Assembly (NCBI RefSeq): GCF_947648125.1
Contig: NZ_CANSMR010000005.1
Span: forward strand, 62,001 to 126,000
DNA from: an uncultured Bradyrhizobium sp.
Lineage (GTDB): Bacteria > Pseudomonadota > Alphaproteobacteria > Rhizobiales > Xanthobacteraceae
DNA: 64,000 nucleotides
Direction of reading: 5' to 3'
The position numbers were made by a program, and so were the translations under genes. This document shows positions 16,079-24,697 of this stretch, piece after piece. Numbering within the stretch: the stretch's first letter is position 1; every line of letters begins with the position of its first letter. The notes below the pieces were generated by a model. It ran no database searches and had not been told where the DNA came from. It worked only from the letters and a program-made list of their open reading frames with translations.

Positions 16079-17224
16079 ATGGACCTCACCCTCAGCGACG
16101 AGCAGCGCCTGCTGCGCGAAAGTGCCGACCGCTTCGTGGCGGAAACGTTCACATCAGAGCATCGCAAGAAGGCCGCGAACGATCCGCTGGGTTATTCACC
16201 CGCGATCTGGAAGCAATTCGCCGAGCTCGGCTGGCTGGCGCTGCCGATCAGCGAAGCCCATGGCGGGCTAGGCGGCGGGGCGATCGAGATCGGGCTGTTG
16301 ATGGAGGCATTCGGGCGCGGACTGGTGTCCGAGCCATTCCTCTCCACCGTTGTGATCGGCGCTGCGCTGGTCGCCGAATGCGGCACCGAGGCGCAGCAGC
16401 AGGCGATCCTGCCCAAGGTCGCCGAGGGCGCGCTCACGCTCGCCTTCGCGCATGCGGAGCGCGCCGCGCGTTTCGACCTCGCCCATGTCGACACGACGGC
16501 GACGAAAACCGCCGACGGCTGGCGGCTGAACGGCAGCAAGATCGCCGTGCTCGACGGCGCTGCCGCCAGCCAGATCATCGTCTCCGCCTGCATTGCCAAT
16601 GCCGACGGCGCATCCGGCAAGCTCGGCCTGTTCCTGGCGCCCGCCGGTACGCCGGGTCTTACCTTGCGCGACTACGCGCGGCTCGGCGGCGGGCGCGGCT
16701 GCAACCTCGATCTCAGGGATGTGCAACTGCCCGCCGGCGCGCTGCTCGGCGACGGGCAGGATGCGCTGCCCGCGATCGAGACCGTGGTCGACCGCGCGAT
16801 GGCCGCGCTCGGCGCCGAGGCGGTCGGCATCATGCAGACGCTGCTCGACACCACGCTCGAATACACCAAGATTCGAAAACAGTTCGGCCGGCCGCTATCG
16901 GCCAACCAGGTGATCCGCCATCGCCTTGCCGATGTCGCGATGCAGGTCGACGAGGCGCGCTCGATGGCGCTGCGGGCGGCGCTGATGGCCAACGCCGAGC
17001 CCGTGGCGCGGAGCCGCGCGGCGTCCGGCGCCAAGGCGAAGATCGGCAAATGCGCGCGCTTCGTCGCCGAACAGGCGGTGCAGCTGCATGGCGCCATGGG
17101 CGTCACGGAAGAACTCGACATCGGCGCCTATTTCAAGCGGCTGCTCGCCTTCGACACGCTGTTCGGCGGCAGCGCCCATCATTATCGCCGCCACGCCGCG
17201 CTGAGCGGCCGCGCCCACGCCTAA
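16079..17224 (+). CDS. Acyl-CoA dehydrogenase, small subunit type (PimD-like)
   Basis: A 381-residue acyl-CoA dehydrogenase fold: helical N-terminal domain (MDLTLSDEQRLLRESADRF), middle beta domain and C-terminal four-helix domain (YTKIRKQFGRPLSANQVIRHRLADVA). The middle domain is poorly conserved: the usual FAD contact (TEP or similar) reads AHAERAARF, which suggests weak FAD contacts as in the smaller partner of heteromeric enzymes. Lengths and order (381 then 398) match the PimD/PimC pair of Rhodopseudomonas. Starts five bases after the hydratase gene. Confidence 0.85.
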   Translation: MDLTLSDEQRLLRESADRFVAETFTSEHRKKAANDPLGYSPAIWKQFAELGWLALPISEAHGGLGGGAIEIGLLMEAFGRGLVSEPFLSTVVIGAALVAECGTEAQQQAILPKVAEGALTLAFAHAERAARFDLAHVDTTATKTADGWRLNGSKIAVLDGAAASQIIVSACIANADGASGKLGLFLAPAGTPGLTLRDYARLGGGRGCNLDLRDVQLPAGALLGDGQDALPAIETVVDRAMAALGAEAVGIMQTLLDTTLEYTKIRKQFGRPLSANQVIRHRLADVAMQVDEARSMALRAALMANAEPVARSRAASGAKAKIGKCARFVAEQAVQLHGAMGVTEELDIGAYFKRLLAFDTLFGGSAHHYRRHAALSGRAHA

Positions 17225-17237
17225 CGGAGAGCGCACC

Positions 17238-18434
17238 ATGGATCTCACCTTCAGTGCCGAGGAACGCGCTTTCGAAAAGGAAGTCCGCGACTACATCGCC
17301 AGTAGCCTGACGCCGGAAATGAAGCGCGCCACCGCGCTGACGCCGTCGGTGTTCTCCGATCCCGATATCGGCATGGCCTGGCAGCGCGCGCTGCACAGGA
17401 AGGGCTGGGGCGCGCCGGGCTGGCCAGTCGACCATGGCGGGCCGGACTGGACGCCGGCGCAACGCTGGATCTTCGAGGCCGAATGCGCCCGCGCCGGCGT
17501 GCCGAATGTCAACGTGATGGGCGTGAAGATGGTCGGCCCCGTCATCATCGGCTTCGGCTCGCCCGAGCAGAAGAACTTTTACCTCCCGCGAATCCTCTCG
17601 GGTGAAGACTACTGGTGCCAAGGCTATTCCGAGCCGGGTTCGGGCTCCGATCTTTCGTCGCTGAAGACCCGCGCGGTGCGCGACGGCGACGACTACATCA
17701 TCAACGGCACCAAGATCTGGACCACGCATGCGCATCACGCCAACCGCATGTTCGCGCTGGTGCGCACCAGTGACGGCGAGCGGCAGCAGGACGGCATCAG
17801 CTTCATCCTGATCGACATGAAGACGCCGGGCATCACCACGCGCCCGATCCTGACCATCGGCGGCGACCACGAGGTCAACCAGGTGTTCTTCGACGACGTG
17901 CGCGTGCCCGTCGCCAATCGCGTCGGCGAGGAAGGCAAGGGCTGGACCTATGGCAAATATCTGCTCGAATTCGAGCGCGGCTCCGGCATCGCGTCGGCCA
18001 AGCTGCGTGAGGCGCTGAAGACGATCTCCGATCTCGCCGCCTCCGAAGTCACCGGCCGTGCCATCGAGGACCCCGACATCGCGATGCGGATGTCGGAGGT
18101 CGAGGTCGATATCGATGCGCTCGAAATGACTGAGCTCAGGGTACTGTCGGCGCTGCAGACCGGGCAGAATCCCGGCGCGGTGTCGTCGCTGATCAAGCTC
18201 AGGGTCAGCGAGATCCGCCAGGCGGTAACGCGGCTCGGCGTCGACGTGATCGGCCAGGACGGCCTTGCCGTCGAACCGGCGCGCCCGTTCTACCGGCTCA
18301 ACCACGAGCCGGCGATCCCTGAGGAACTGCTGCCGGTGGTGCCGGAATATCTCAACGGGCGGGCGTACACGATCTTCGGCGGATCGTCGGAGATCCAGCG
18401 CGACATCATCGCGAAGATGGTGCTGGGGCTGTAG
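17238..18434 (+). CDS. Acyl-CoA dehydrogenase, large subunit type (PimC-like)
   Basis: A 398-residue acyl-CoA dehydrogenase with intact FAD motifs: YSEPGSGSDLSSLKTRA and GDDYIINGTKIWTTHAHHA in the middle domain, and FGGSSEIQRDIIAKMVLGL at the C-terminus. It follows the 381-residue partner by 13 bases. The neighbouring pair and the preceding hydratase point to a heterodimeric dehydrogenase for a bulky or dicarboxylic acyl-CoA, as with pimeloyl-CoA dehydrogenase; the exact substrate is not shown. A type A repeat starts about 30 bases downstream. Confidence 0.9.
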   Translation: MDLTFSAEERAFEKEVRDYIASSLTPEMKRATALTPSVFSDPDIGMAWQRALHRKGWGAPGWPVDHGGPDWTPAQRWIFEAECARAGVPNVNVMGVKMVGPVIIGFGSPEQKNFYLPRILSGEDYWCQGYSEPGSGSDLSSLKTRAVRDGDDYIINGTKIWTTHAHHANRMFALVRTSDGERQQDGISFILIDMKTPGITTRPILTIGGDHEVNQVFFDDVRVPVANRVGEEGKGWTYGKYLLEFERGSGIASAKLREALKTISDLAASEVTGRAIEDPDIAMRMSEVEVDIDALEMTELRVLSALQTGQNPGAVSSLIKLRVSEIRQAVTRLGVDVIGQDGLAVEPARPFYRLNHEPAIPEELLPVVPEYLNGRAYTIFGGSSEIQRDIIAKMVLGL

Positions 18435-18465
18435 GCCGCGTTTGGGCGAATTCGCCGTTCCCCGT

Positions 18466-18619
18466 ACCCTCCCCTGGAGGGGGAGGGTCGACGCGACTGA
18501 AAGGAGCGGCGGGGTGGGGTGAAAGTCCCTCCTCGCGAGCACTGCCTCAGTTGAGAGATCACCCCACCTCGTCACGCATCCGACGATGCGTGACGACCCT
18601 CCCCCTCCAGGGGGAGGGA
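18466..18619. repeat. Type A long palindromic repeat, copy 3
   Basis: ACCCTCCCCTGGAGGGGGAG... at 18466 pairs with ...CCCTCCCCCTCCAGGGGGAGG near 18619; the inner GGGGTGGGGTGA / TCACCCCACC pair is also present. As with copy 2 it lies between convergent genes, here the acyl-CoA dehydrogenase and the CoxL-like gene. Confidence 0.88.
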
Positions 18620-18635
18620 GAAGACATCGGCGTGC

Positions 18636-20960
18636 TTAGGTCCCCGCCTTCGCGTCCTGGATCGCCTGCCAGATCTTCACCGGCGTCAGCGGCGTATTGA
18701 GCTGGGTGATGCCGACCTCGCTCAAAGCATCCATCACGCCGTTGGTGATGCAGGGCGGCCCGCCGATGGCGCCCGACTCGCCGCAACCCTTGGCGCCAAG
18801 CGGATTGGTCTTGCACGGCGCGGAGGGATCGAGCGTCACCGTGATCGGCGGAACGTCCGAGGCGCGCGGAATGCAATAGTCCTGATAGCTTGCGGTCAGA
18901 AGCTGACCTTCCTCGCTGTAGGCCACGCCTTCGTACAGGGCCTGGCCGATGCCCTGGACGACGCCGCCATGCACCTGCCCCGTCACCAGCATCGGATTGA
19001 CCGCAACCCCGACGTCGTCGACCGTGGTGTAGCGCACCACCCGCGTGACGCCGGTCTCGGGATCGATCTCGACCTCGCAGATGTGGGTGCCGTTCGGCCA
19101 GCTCGGACCGTCGACGTTGCCCTCGCTCTCGACCGAGAGCTTGGCGCCGCTTTCCTTCTTCGCGATCTCGAACAGGCTGATGCGCCGGTCGGTGCCGACC
19201 ACGGTGAGGAAGCCGTCGCGATATTCGATGTCGCCGACGGACGCTTCGAGCAGGTGGGAGGCCTTGTCGCGCGCCTTGTCGATCATGTCGTTGGTGGAGA
19301 CCGCAACCGCGGTGCCGCCGACGAACAGCGAGCGCGAGCCGACGCTGCCGAAACCGGTGGCAAGATCGGTGTCGCCCTGGATGACGTCGATCTTGTCCAT
19401 GGCAATGCCGAGCGTATCGGCAATCATCTGGGTGTAGGTGGTGGCGAGGCCCTGCCCCATCGCCATGGTGCCGGAATGCAGGATGACGCGGCCTTCGGCG
19501 GTCGCATGCAGCGAGACGTTTTCGGTGTGGGCGCGGCCGCCGGTCCATTCGATGTAGCTGGTCAGGCCACGGCCGTAGAGCAGGCCCTTCTTCTTCGCCG
19601 CCTTCTTGCGCGCGGCAAAGCCGTTCCAGTCGGCCAAGTCAGACGCGCGCTCCAGCATGTGGGCGAAGGCGCCGGAGTCGTACACCTGCCCGACCGCGTT
19701 GGTGTAGGGCAGCTGCGCCGGCTTGATGTAGTTGACCTTGCGGATGGTGCGCGGGTCCATGCCGATCTGACGTGCGGCGGCATCGAACAGCCGCTCCACG
19801 ATGAACACCGCCTCCGGCCTGCCGGCGCCGCGATAAGCGCCAACCGGCGCGGTGTTGGTCATCACCGACTTCACCTCGAAATGCACCAGCGGCAGATCGT
19901 AGACGCCGGTCTGCACGAACGGGCCGAGCACCAGCGGAATGATGTTGGCGGTGCCCGACGAATACGCGCCGGTGCCGCCGATCGAGCGCACGCGGTAGGC
20001 CAGCACGCGGCCCTTGGCGTCGAGCGCGAACTCGCCGGTCGAGGTGAGGTCGCGGCCGTGGGTGCCGCCGACGAACTCGTCGGTGCGGTCGCCGCGCCAG
20101 CGGATCTTCTCATTGAGCTTGGTCGCGGCATAGGCGACGATACCGTCTTCGGGATAGAGGCTGGTCTTCTGGCCGAAGCCGCCGCCGATATCGCCGACCA
20201 GCACGCGCACGCTGTCCTTCGGCCGCTTCAGGATCGATTCCGCCAGGAGATCGCGGGTCGAGCCCGGGGTCTGCGACTGCACGTGGAGAATGAGCCGGCC
20301 GGTCTTTTTCTCGATCTCGGCAATGGTCGAGCGCGGCTCCATCGCCGACGGCACCAGGCGCTGGCTGACCAGGTCGAGCGACACCTTGTGCGCGGCGCTG
20401 GCAAAGGCCGCCTCGACCTTGGCGGCGTCGCCATAGCTCATCGCGGCCACGATGTTGTCGGGCGCCTCCGGCCAGACCGCCGGCGCGCCCGGCTTGATCG
20501 CCTCGACCGGATCGACCACCGAAGGCAGCACCTCGTAATCGACCTCGATCGCCTCCGCCGCGGTTTGCGCCAGCACCCGCGAGATCGCGACCACAGCGGC
20601 GACACCTTCGCCGGCGTAGCGCACGACTTCGTGCGCCAGCAGGCGCCGCGGCGGCACGGTCATCGGCGAGCCATCGGGCCGCTTGAAGATCGCGAGCGTC
20701 GGCAGCGTGCCGATATCGTCCTTCACGAGGTCGGCACCGGTATAGACCGCCTTGACGCCCGGCATCTCCAGCGCCGCCTTGGCGTCGATCGACTTGATAT
20801 TGGCATGGGCATGCGGCGAGCGCAGCACGTGTAGCCAGAGCGCGCCGTCCTGCGGCTTGTCGTCGATGAAATGCCCCTTCCCGGTGAGCAGCCGCTGGTC
20901 TTCCAGACGCTTGACCGGCTGGCCCGCACCAAAACGCATATTGCCGGGAAGAATGTTCAT
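18636..20960 (-). CDS. Molybdenum hydroxylase large subunit, form II CoxL-like
   Basis: A 774-residue molybdopterin-binding subunit of the xanthine dehydrogenase/CO dehydrogenase family. The active-site loop reads AYRGAGR (residues 375-381), the form II pattern, not the AYRCSFR of true CO dehydrogenase. The conserved catalytic Glu728 is in KGCGESGAIGG, and the GGFGQK motif that contacts the cofactor is present. The substrate is probably an aldehyde, purine or heterocycle. The usual FAD (medium) and iron-sulfur (small) subunits are not next to it in this window. Start at 20960 is set by AAGGA upstream; a longer frame to 21023 lacks support. Confidence 0.9.
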   Translation of the reverse strand: MNILPGNMRFGAGQPVKRLEDQRLLTGKGHFIDDKPQDGALWLHVLRSPHAHANIKSIDAKAALEMPGVKAVYTGADLVKDDIGTLPTLAIFKRPDGSPMTVPPRRLLAHEVVRYAGEGVAAVVAISRVLAQTAAEAIEVDYEVLPSVVDPVEAIKPGAPAVWPEAPDNIVAAMSYGDAAKVEAAFASAAHKVSLDLVSQRLVPSAMEPRSTIAEIEKKTGRLILHVQSQTPGSTRDLLAESILKRPKDSVRVLVGDIGGGFGQKTSLYPEDGIVAYAATKLNEKIRWRGDRTDEFVGGTHGRDLTSTGEFALDAKGRVLAYRVRSIGGTGAYSSGTANIIPLVLGPFVQTGVYDLPLVHFEVKSVMTNTAPVGAYRGAGRPEAVFIVERLFDAAARQIGMDPRTIRKVNYIKPAQLPYTNAVGQVYDSGAFAHMLERASDLADWNGFAARKKAAKKKGLLYGRGLTSYIEWTGGRAHTENVSLHATAEGRVILHSGTMAMGQGLATTYTQMIADTLGIAMDKIDVIQGDTDLATGFGSVGSRSLFVGGTAVAVSTNDMIDKARDKASHLLEASVGDIEYRDGFLTVVGTDRRISLFEIAKKESGAKLSVESEGNVDGPSWPNGTHICEVEIDPETGVTRVVRYTTVDDVGVAVNPMLVTGQVHGGVVQGIGQALYEGVAYSEEGQLLTASYQDYCIPRASDVPPITVTLDPSAPCKTNPLGAKGCGESGAIGGPPCITNGVMDALSEVGITQLNTPLTPVKIWQAIQDAKAGT

Positions 20961-21070
20961 CGGAGGGTCCTTGATTTCAGAAATTTCGGCGGGTTTTAAC
21001 GGATTTTCGGCGCGAGACAACACGCCCGGAAACGACGACGTAATGCGCTTTATGCAACGCGCAAGCCAGC

Positions 21071-21946
21071 TTAACCGAGATCGCGCAATGCTGCCTCGAC
21101 CACCTTGCGCTGCTCGGCGGTCAGCGGCGCCTGTGGCGGCACGGGGTCGCCGACATCGTAGCCCTGGATCGCGAGCCCGGCCTTGATGCAGGCGGCGAGG
21201 TTGAAGCGGGCGAACGCCTCGTTGATGCGCCAGAGCTTGCGCTGCAGGGCCATCGCCTCATCCCAGCGGTTGCGGCGGCAGAGATTGTAGAGCTCGACGC
21301 TCTGGCGCGGGATGATGCAGGCCGGGCCCGCCATCCAGCCATGGCCGCCGATCAGCATCACCGCGACCGGAATATGGGCGGAGGCCGAGAACACTTTCAG
21401 GCTGTCGCCGCAGCGGTTCATGATCGACAGCAGCCGGCCGGTGTTGGTTGAGGCGTCCTTGATGTAGCCGATCCGCGGATGCTCGGCGAGGCGCGCGATG
21501 ACGTCGAGCGTGAGGTCGGAGCGCTGGAAGTTCGGATTGGTGTAGATCACGACCGGAATGTCGACCGCGTCGGCGATGGCGCGGAAATAGGCCTCCACCT
21601 GCGCGTCACTGAGCGGAAAATACGCCTCCATGATTGCGAGAATGCCGGCAGCACCGCGCTTCTGATAGGCCTTGGCCTGCGCCACCGCATCCGCCGTCGA
21701 GGTCGAGGCGACGCCGGCGACAACAGGCACGCGGCCCTGCGCGGCCTCGATCGTGGTCGCCACCACCTGCATGCGCTGCGCATTGTTGAGATAGGCAAAT
21801 TCGCCGGTCGAGCCGAGCGGCGTCAACCCGTGGACACCGGCCTTGATGAGGTCGTCGCAGAGCCGGCCCAGCACCTCGGTGCGGACATGGCCGGCGGGAT
21901 CGACCGGGGACACCAGATACGGAAAGACGCCGTGGAAATCAGCCAT
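21071..21946 (-). CDS. Dihydrodipicolinate synthase/N-acetylneuraminate lyase family protein
   Basis: A 291-residue class I aldolase fold with the family residues: [10 protein letters not shown] (residues 42-50), Tyr135 in VVIYTNPNF, and Schiff-base Lys163 in IGYIKDAS. It is probably a catabolic aldolase or dehydratase of a keto-acid rather than the lysine-pathway DapA, because it is coupled to an epimerase and not to lysine genes. The ATG at 21946 overlaps the end of the upstream epimerase gene by eight bases, so translation is probably coupled. The longer frame to 22036 would overlap that gene heavily and is rejected. Confidence 0.88.
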   Translation of the reverse strand: MADFHGVFPYLVSPVDPAGHVRTEVLGRLCDDLIKAGVHGLTPLGSTGEFAYLNNAQRMQVVATTIEAAQGRVPVVAGVASTSTADAVAQAKAYQKRGAAGILAIMEAYFPLSDAQVEAYFRAIADAVDIPVVIYTNPNFQRSDLTLDVIARLAEHPRIGYIKDASTNTGRLLSIMNRCGDSLKVFSASAHIPVAVMLIGGHGWMAGPACIIPRQSVELYNLCRRNRWDEAMALQRKLWRINEAFARFNLAACIKAGLAIQGYDVGDPVPPQAPLTAEQRKVVEAALRDLG

Positions 21947-22895
21947 TTGCGAGCCTCGTTGACGGCGAGACATAATCGGGATCGTGCGCAAAGGGAAGCG
22001 GCTCGCCGCTGCGCAGGGCGCTGAGCACCGCTGCAAAGTCGGTTACCGCGCGGAAACCGAGCAGCCGTTCGGCCTTGCTCGCGTCGTAGATCCGGCCGAT
22101 CGATTTCGGCAAATGCCAGCCTTGGCGCTCGAACAGCGCCGGCGCATCTGGGAACGTGCGCGCGATCACGCCGGCCGCATCCGTCTTCAGGTCAGCGACG
22201 TCGCTGCGCGCAAACGGCGTCGGCGCGCTGATCACAAAGAGCTCGAAGCCGCGGATCTTCTCCAGTGCCACGACATGCGCATCGGCGGCGTCCTCGACCG
22301 TGAGGCGGCGATACAGCAGCTCGACCGCCTTCAGGTTCTCGCCGTGGATATCGCGGATCGTGTCGTCGTCCTCGGGGAAGAAGCGGCTGGTGCGCAGCAC
22401 CGCGCAGTTCAGCCCATGCTCGCGGCTGTACAGCCGGCACAGCCCCTCGGCAGCGAGTTTCGTCACTCCGTAGATGTTGCGCGGCTCGAGCGGCCCTGTC
22501 GTCTCGTCGAGCCACACCGCCGCATGGCCTTCCTCGTCGCGGATCGCTTGCGAGATCATCAGCGAGGTCGTCGAGGTGAAGACGAAGCGGTCGTGGCCGG
22601 CGGCGGTGGCCGCCTGCAGCAGATTGAGCGTACCTGACACATTGACGTCAACAAAGGCCTGCGGCGCGAACCGCGCGATATCAGGCTTGTGCAGCGCGCC
22701 GCCATGGATCACGGCCTCGATGCCGTGATCGGCAAACACGCTATCGACCACCGACCGGTCGGCCACCGAGCCGACCACATCGGTCGCCGCGCCCGGGACG
22801 ACGTCGAGGCCGGTCACATCATGGCCGGCCTGTCGAAGCCGCGGCGCAAGGAAGCGGCCGAGCCAGCCGGAGGAGCCGGTCAACAATACGCGCAT
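21939..22895 (-). CDS. NAD-dependent epimerase/dehydratase family protein
   Basis: A 318-residue extended short-chain dehydrogenase. The Rossmann motif TGSSGWLG is at residues 6-13, and the active-site pair Tyr142 and Lys146 is in [12 protein letters not shown], with a Ser/Thr-rich FTSTTSL ahead of it. Such enzymes act on nucleotide sugars or related sugars or sugar acids. It lies 24 bases after pgm and overlaps the DHDPS-family gene, suggesting a pgm-epimerase-aldolase operon in sugar or sugar-acid metabolism. The precise reaction is not evident. Confidence 0.87.
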   Translation of the reverse strand: MRVLLTGSSGWLGRFLAPRLRQAGHDVTGLDVVPGAATDVVGSVADRSVVDSVFADHGIEAVIHGGALHKPDIARFAPQAFVDVNVSGTLNLLQAATAAGHDRFVFTSTTSLMISQAIRDEEGHAAVWLDETTGPLEPRNIYGVTKLAAEGLCRLYSREHGLNCAVLRTSRFFPEDDDTIRDIHGENLKAVELLYRRLTVEDAADAHVVALEKIRGFELFVISAPTPFARSDVADLKTDAAGVIARTFPDAPALFERQGWHLPKSIGRIYDASKAERLLGFRAVTDFAAVLSALRSGEPLPFAHDPDYVSPSTRLANG

Positions 22896-22919
22896 GAATT
22901 CCGCCCGGCCCCGGCCCTC

Positions 22920-24560
22920 TCAGAACACCTTGGCGATCGCGGCCTGCGCGTCGCCCTGGATCTGTTTCAGATGATCCGGCCCGCGGAAGCTTTCGGCGTA
23001 GATCTTGTAGACATCCTCGGTGCCGGAGGGGCGCGCGGCAAACCAACCGGCCTCGCTTTCGACCTTGATGCCGCCGAACGGCTGATCGTTGCCCGGCGCC
23101 CTGGTCCTGACCGCGCGCACGGCATCGCCGGCGAGCTCGGTCATATTGAGCTGCTCGGGCCCGAGCGCCTTCAGCGCGTTCTTCTGCTTCGGCGTCGCCG
23201 CGACATCGATGCGCTCGTAATAGGGAACGCCGAGTTCGGCGGTCAGCTCCTTGAACAATTCGCTGGGATCACGACCGGTCTTGGCGATGATCTCCGCCGC
23301 CAGCAGGCCGAGGATGATGCCGTCCTTGTCGGTGGTCCACGCCGAGCCGTCGCGCTTCAGGAACGATGCGCCGGCGCTCTCCTCGCCGGCGAAGCCGAAG
23401 CCGCCGCTGCCGAGCCCTTCGACGAACCATTTGAAACCGACCGGCGTCTCCACGAGCTTGCGGTTCAGCTTCTTCGCCACGCGATCGATGATCGAGCTCG
23501 ACACGATGGTCTTGCCGATCGCGGCGTCCTTGCTCCATTGCGGCCGGTGCGCGAACAAATAGGCGATCGCGGTGGCGAGGAAATGGTTCGGGTTCATCAG
23601 CCCGTTCGAGCGCGTCACGATGCCATGGCGGTCGGCATCGGTATCGTTGGCAAAGGCGACGTCGAACCGGTCGCGCATCCCGATCAGGCTCGCCATCGCA
23701 TAAGGCGACGAGCAGTCCATCCGGATCTTGCCGTCCCAGTCCGCGGTCATGAAGCGGAAGGTCGGATCGACCGCCTCGTTGACCACTGACGCGTTGATGC
23801 CATAGCGCGCGATGATCGGCTGCCAGTAATGCACCGCCGCGCCGCCGAGCGGATCGATGCCGATCCTGACGCCGGCGGACTTGATCAGCGCGAGATCGAC
23901 GGTGTTGCCGAGGTCGGCGACGTAAGGCGTGATGAAGTCGTGCAGATGCGTGGTCGCCGCCTTGCGCGCGCGATCATACGGCATCCGCGCAACGCCCTTG
24001 AGGCCGGCTTCGATGTAGCGGTTGGCGTTCTTCTCGACCACGGCGGTGACATCGGTGTCGGCCGGGCCGCCATGCGGCGGATTGTATTTGTAGCCGCCGT
24101 CCTCCGGCGGATTGTGTGACGGGGTGATGACGACACCATCGGCAAGGCCCGTGCTGCGGCCCTTGTTGTAGCTCAGGATCGCGTGCGAGATCACCGGCGT
24201 CGGAGTGTAGCCACCCTGCGCATCGATCATGATCTCGACGCCGTTCGCCGCGAACACCTCGACCGCGCTGGCCAGCGCCGGCTCGGCCAGCGCATGGGTG
24301 TCGATGCCGATGAACAGCGGCCCGGTAAGCCTCTTCTCGCGGCGGTAATCGCAGATCGCCTGCGTGGTGGCGAGGATGTGGTCCTCGTTGAACGAATTCT
24401 TCAGCGACGAGCCGCGATGGCCCGAGGTACCGAAAGCAACCCGCTGGGTGGGATCGCCGGCGTCGGGCTTGCCGGCAAAATAGGCAGTGACCAGCCGCGG
24501 CACATTGGCAAGCGCGGCGGGATCGATGGGTTTGCCGGCGGCAGGATTTGGTGCAGTCAC
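22920..24560 (-). CDS. pgm: Phosphoglucomutase (alpha-D-glucose phosphate-specific)
   Basis: A 546-residue phosphohexomutase, the usual length for bacterial Pgm. The phosphoserine loop is ITPSHNPP with Ser148, preceded by FGTSGHRG. The metal-binding DTDADR is present ([11 protein letters not shown]), and the C-terminal phosphate-binding segment reads [16 protein letters not shown]. It interconverts glucose-1-phosphate and glucose-6-phosphate, feeding glycogen and surface polysaccharide synthesis. It is the first gene of a minus-strand run with the epimerase and aldolase genes. Confidence 0.95.
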   Translation of the reverse strand: MTAPNPAAGKPIDPAALANVPRLVTAYFAGKPDAGDPTQRVAFGTSGHRGSSLKNSFNEDHILATTQAICDYRREKRLTGPLFIGIDTHALAEPALASAVEVFAANGVEIMIDAQGGYTPTPVISHAILSYNKGRSTGLADGVVITPSHNPPEDGGYKYNPPHGGPADTDVTAVVEKNANRYIEAGLKGVARMPYDRARKAATTHLHDFITPYVADLGNTVDLALIKSAGVRIGIDPLGGAAVHYWQPIIARYGINASVVNEAVDPTFRFMTADWDGKIRMDCSSPYAMASLIGMRDRFDVAFANDTDADRHGIVTRSNGLMNPNHFLATAIAYLFAHRPQWSKDAAIGKTIVSSSIIDRVAKKLNRKLVETPVGFKWFVEGLGSGGFGFAGEESAGASFLKRDGSAWTTDKDGIILGLLAAEIIAKTGRDPSELFKELTAELGVPYYERIDVAATPKQKNALKALGPEQLNMTELAGDAVRAVRTRAPGNDQPFGGIKVESEAGWFAARPSGTEDVYKIYAESFRGPDHLKQIQGDAQAAIAKVF

Positions 24561-24697
24561 GTGACCTCTCAGATCTGGTATCGCCGACCATCAGCACAAC
24601 GAGTGATCTCATTGCGTGACATCCTGGCGTGCTACCATGGCGGCTTACGTTCAATCAAGCCGCGGGCATTTCGTTCCTTGCGAAACGCAGCAATGCG

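Noticed and set aside
18969..20834. 621-codon frame antisense to the CoxL-like gene
   Set aside because: High-GC shadow of the real gene: rich in Arg, His, Asp and Gly, with no family motif, while the opposite strand has clear active-site motifs.
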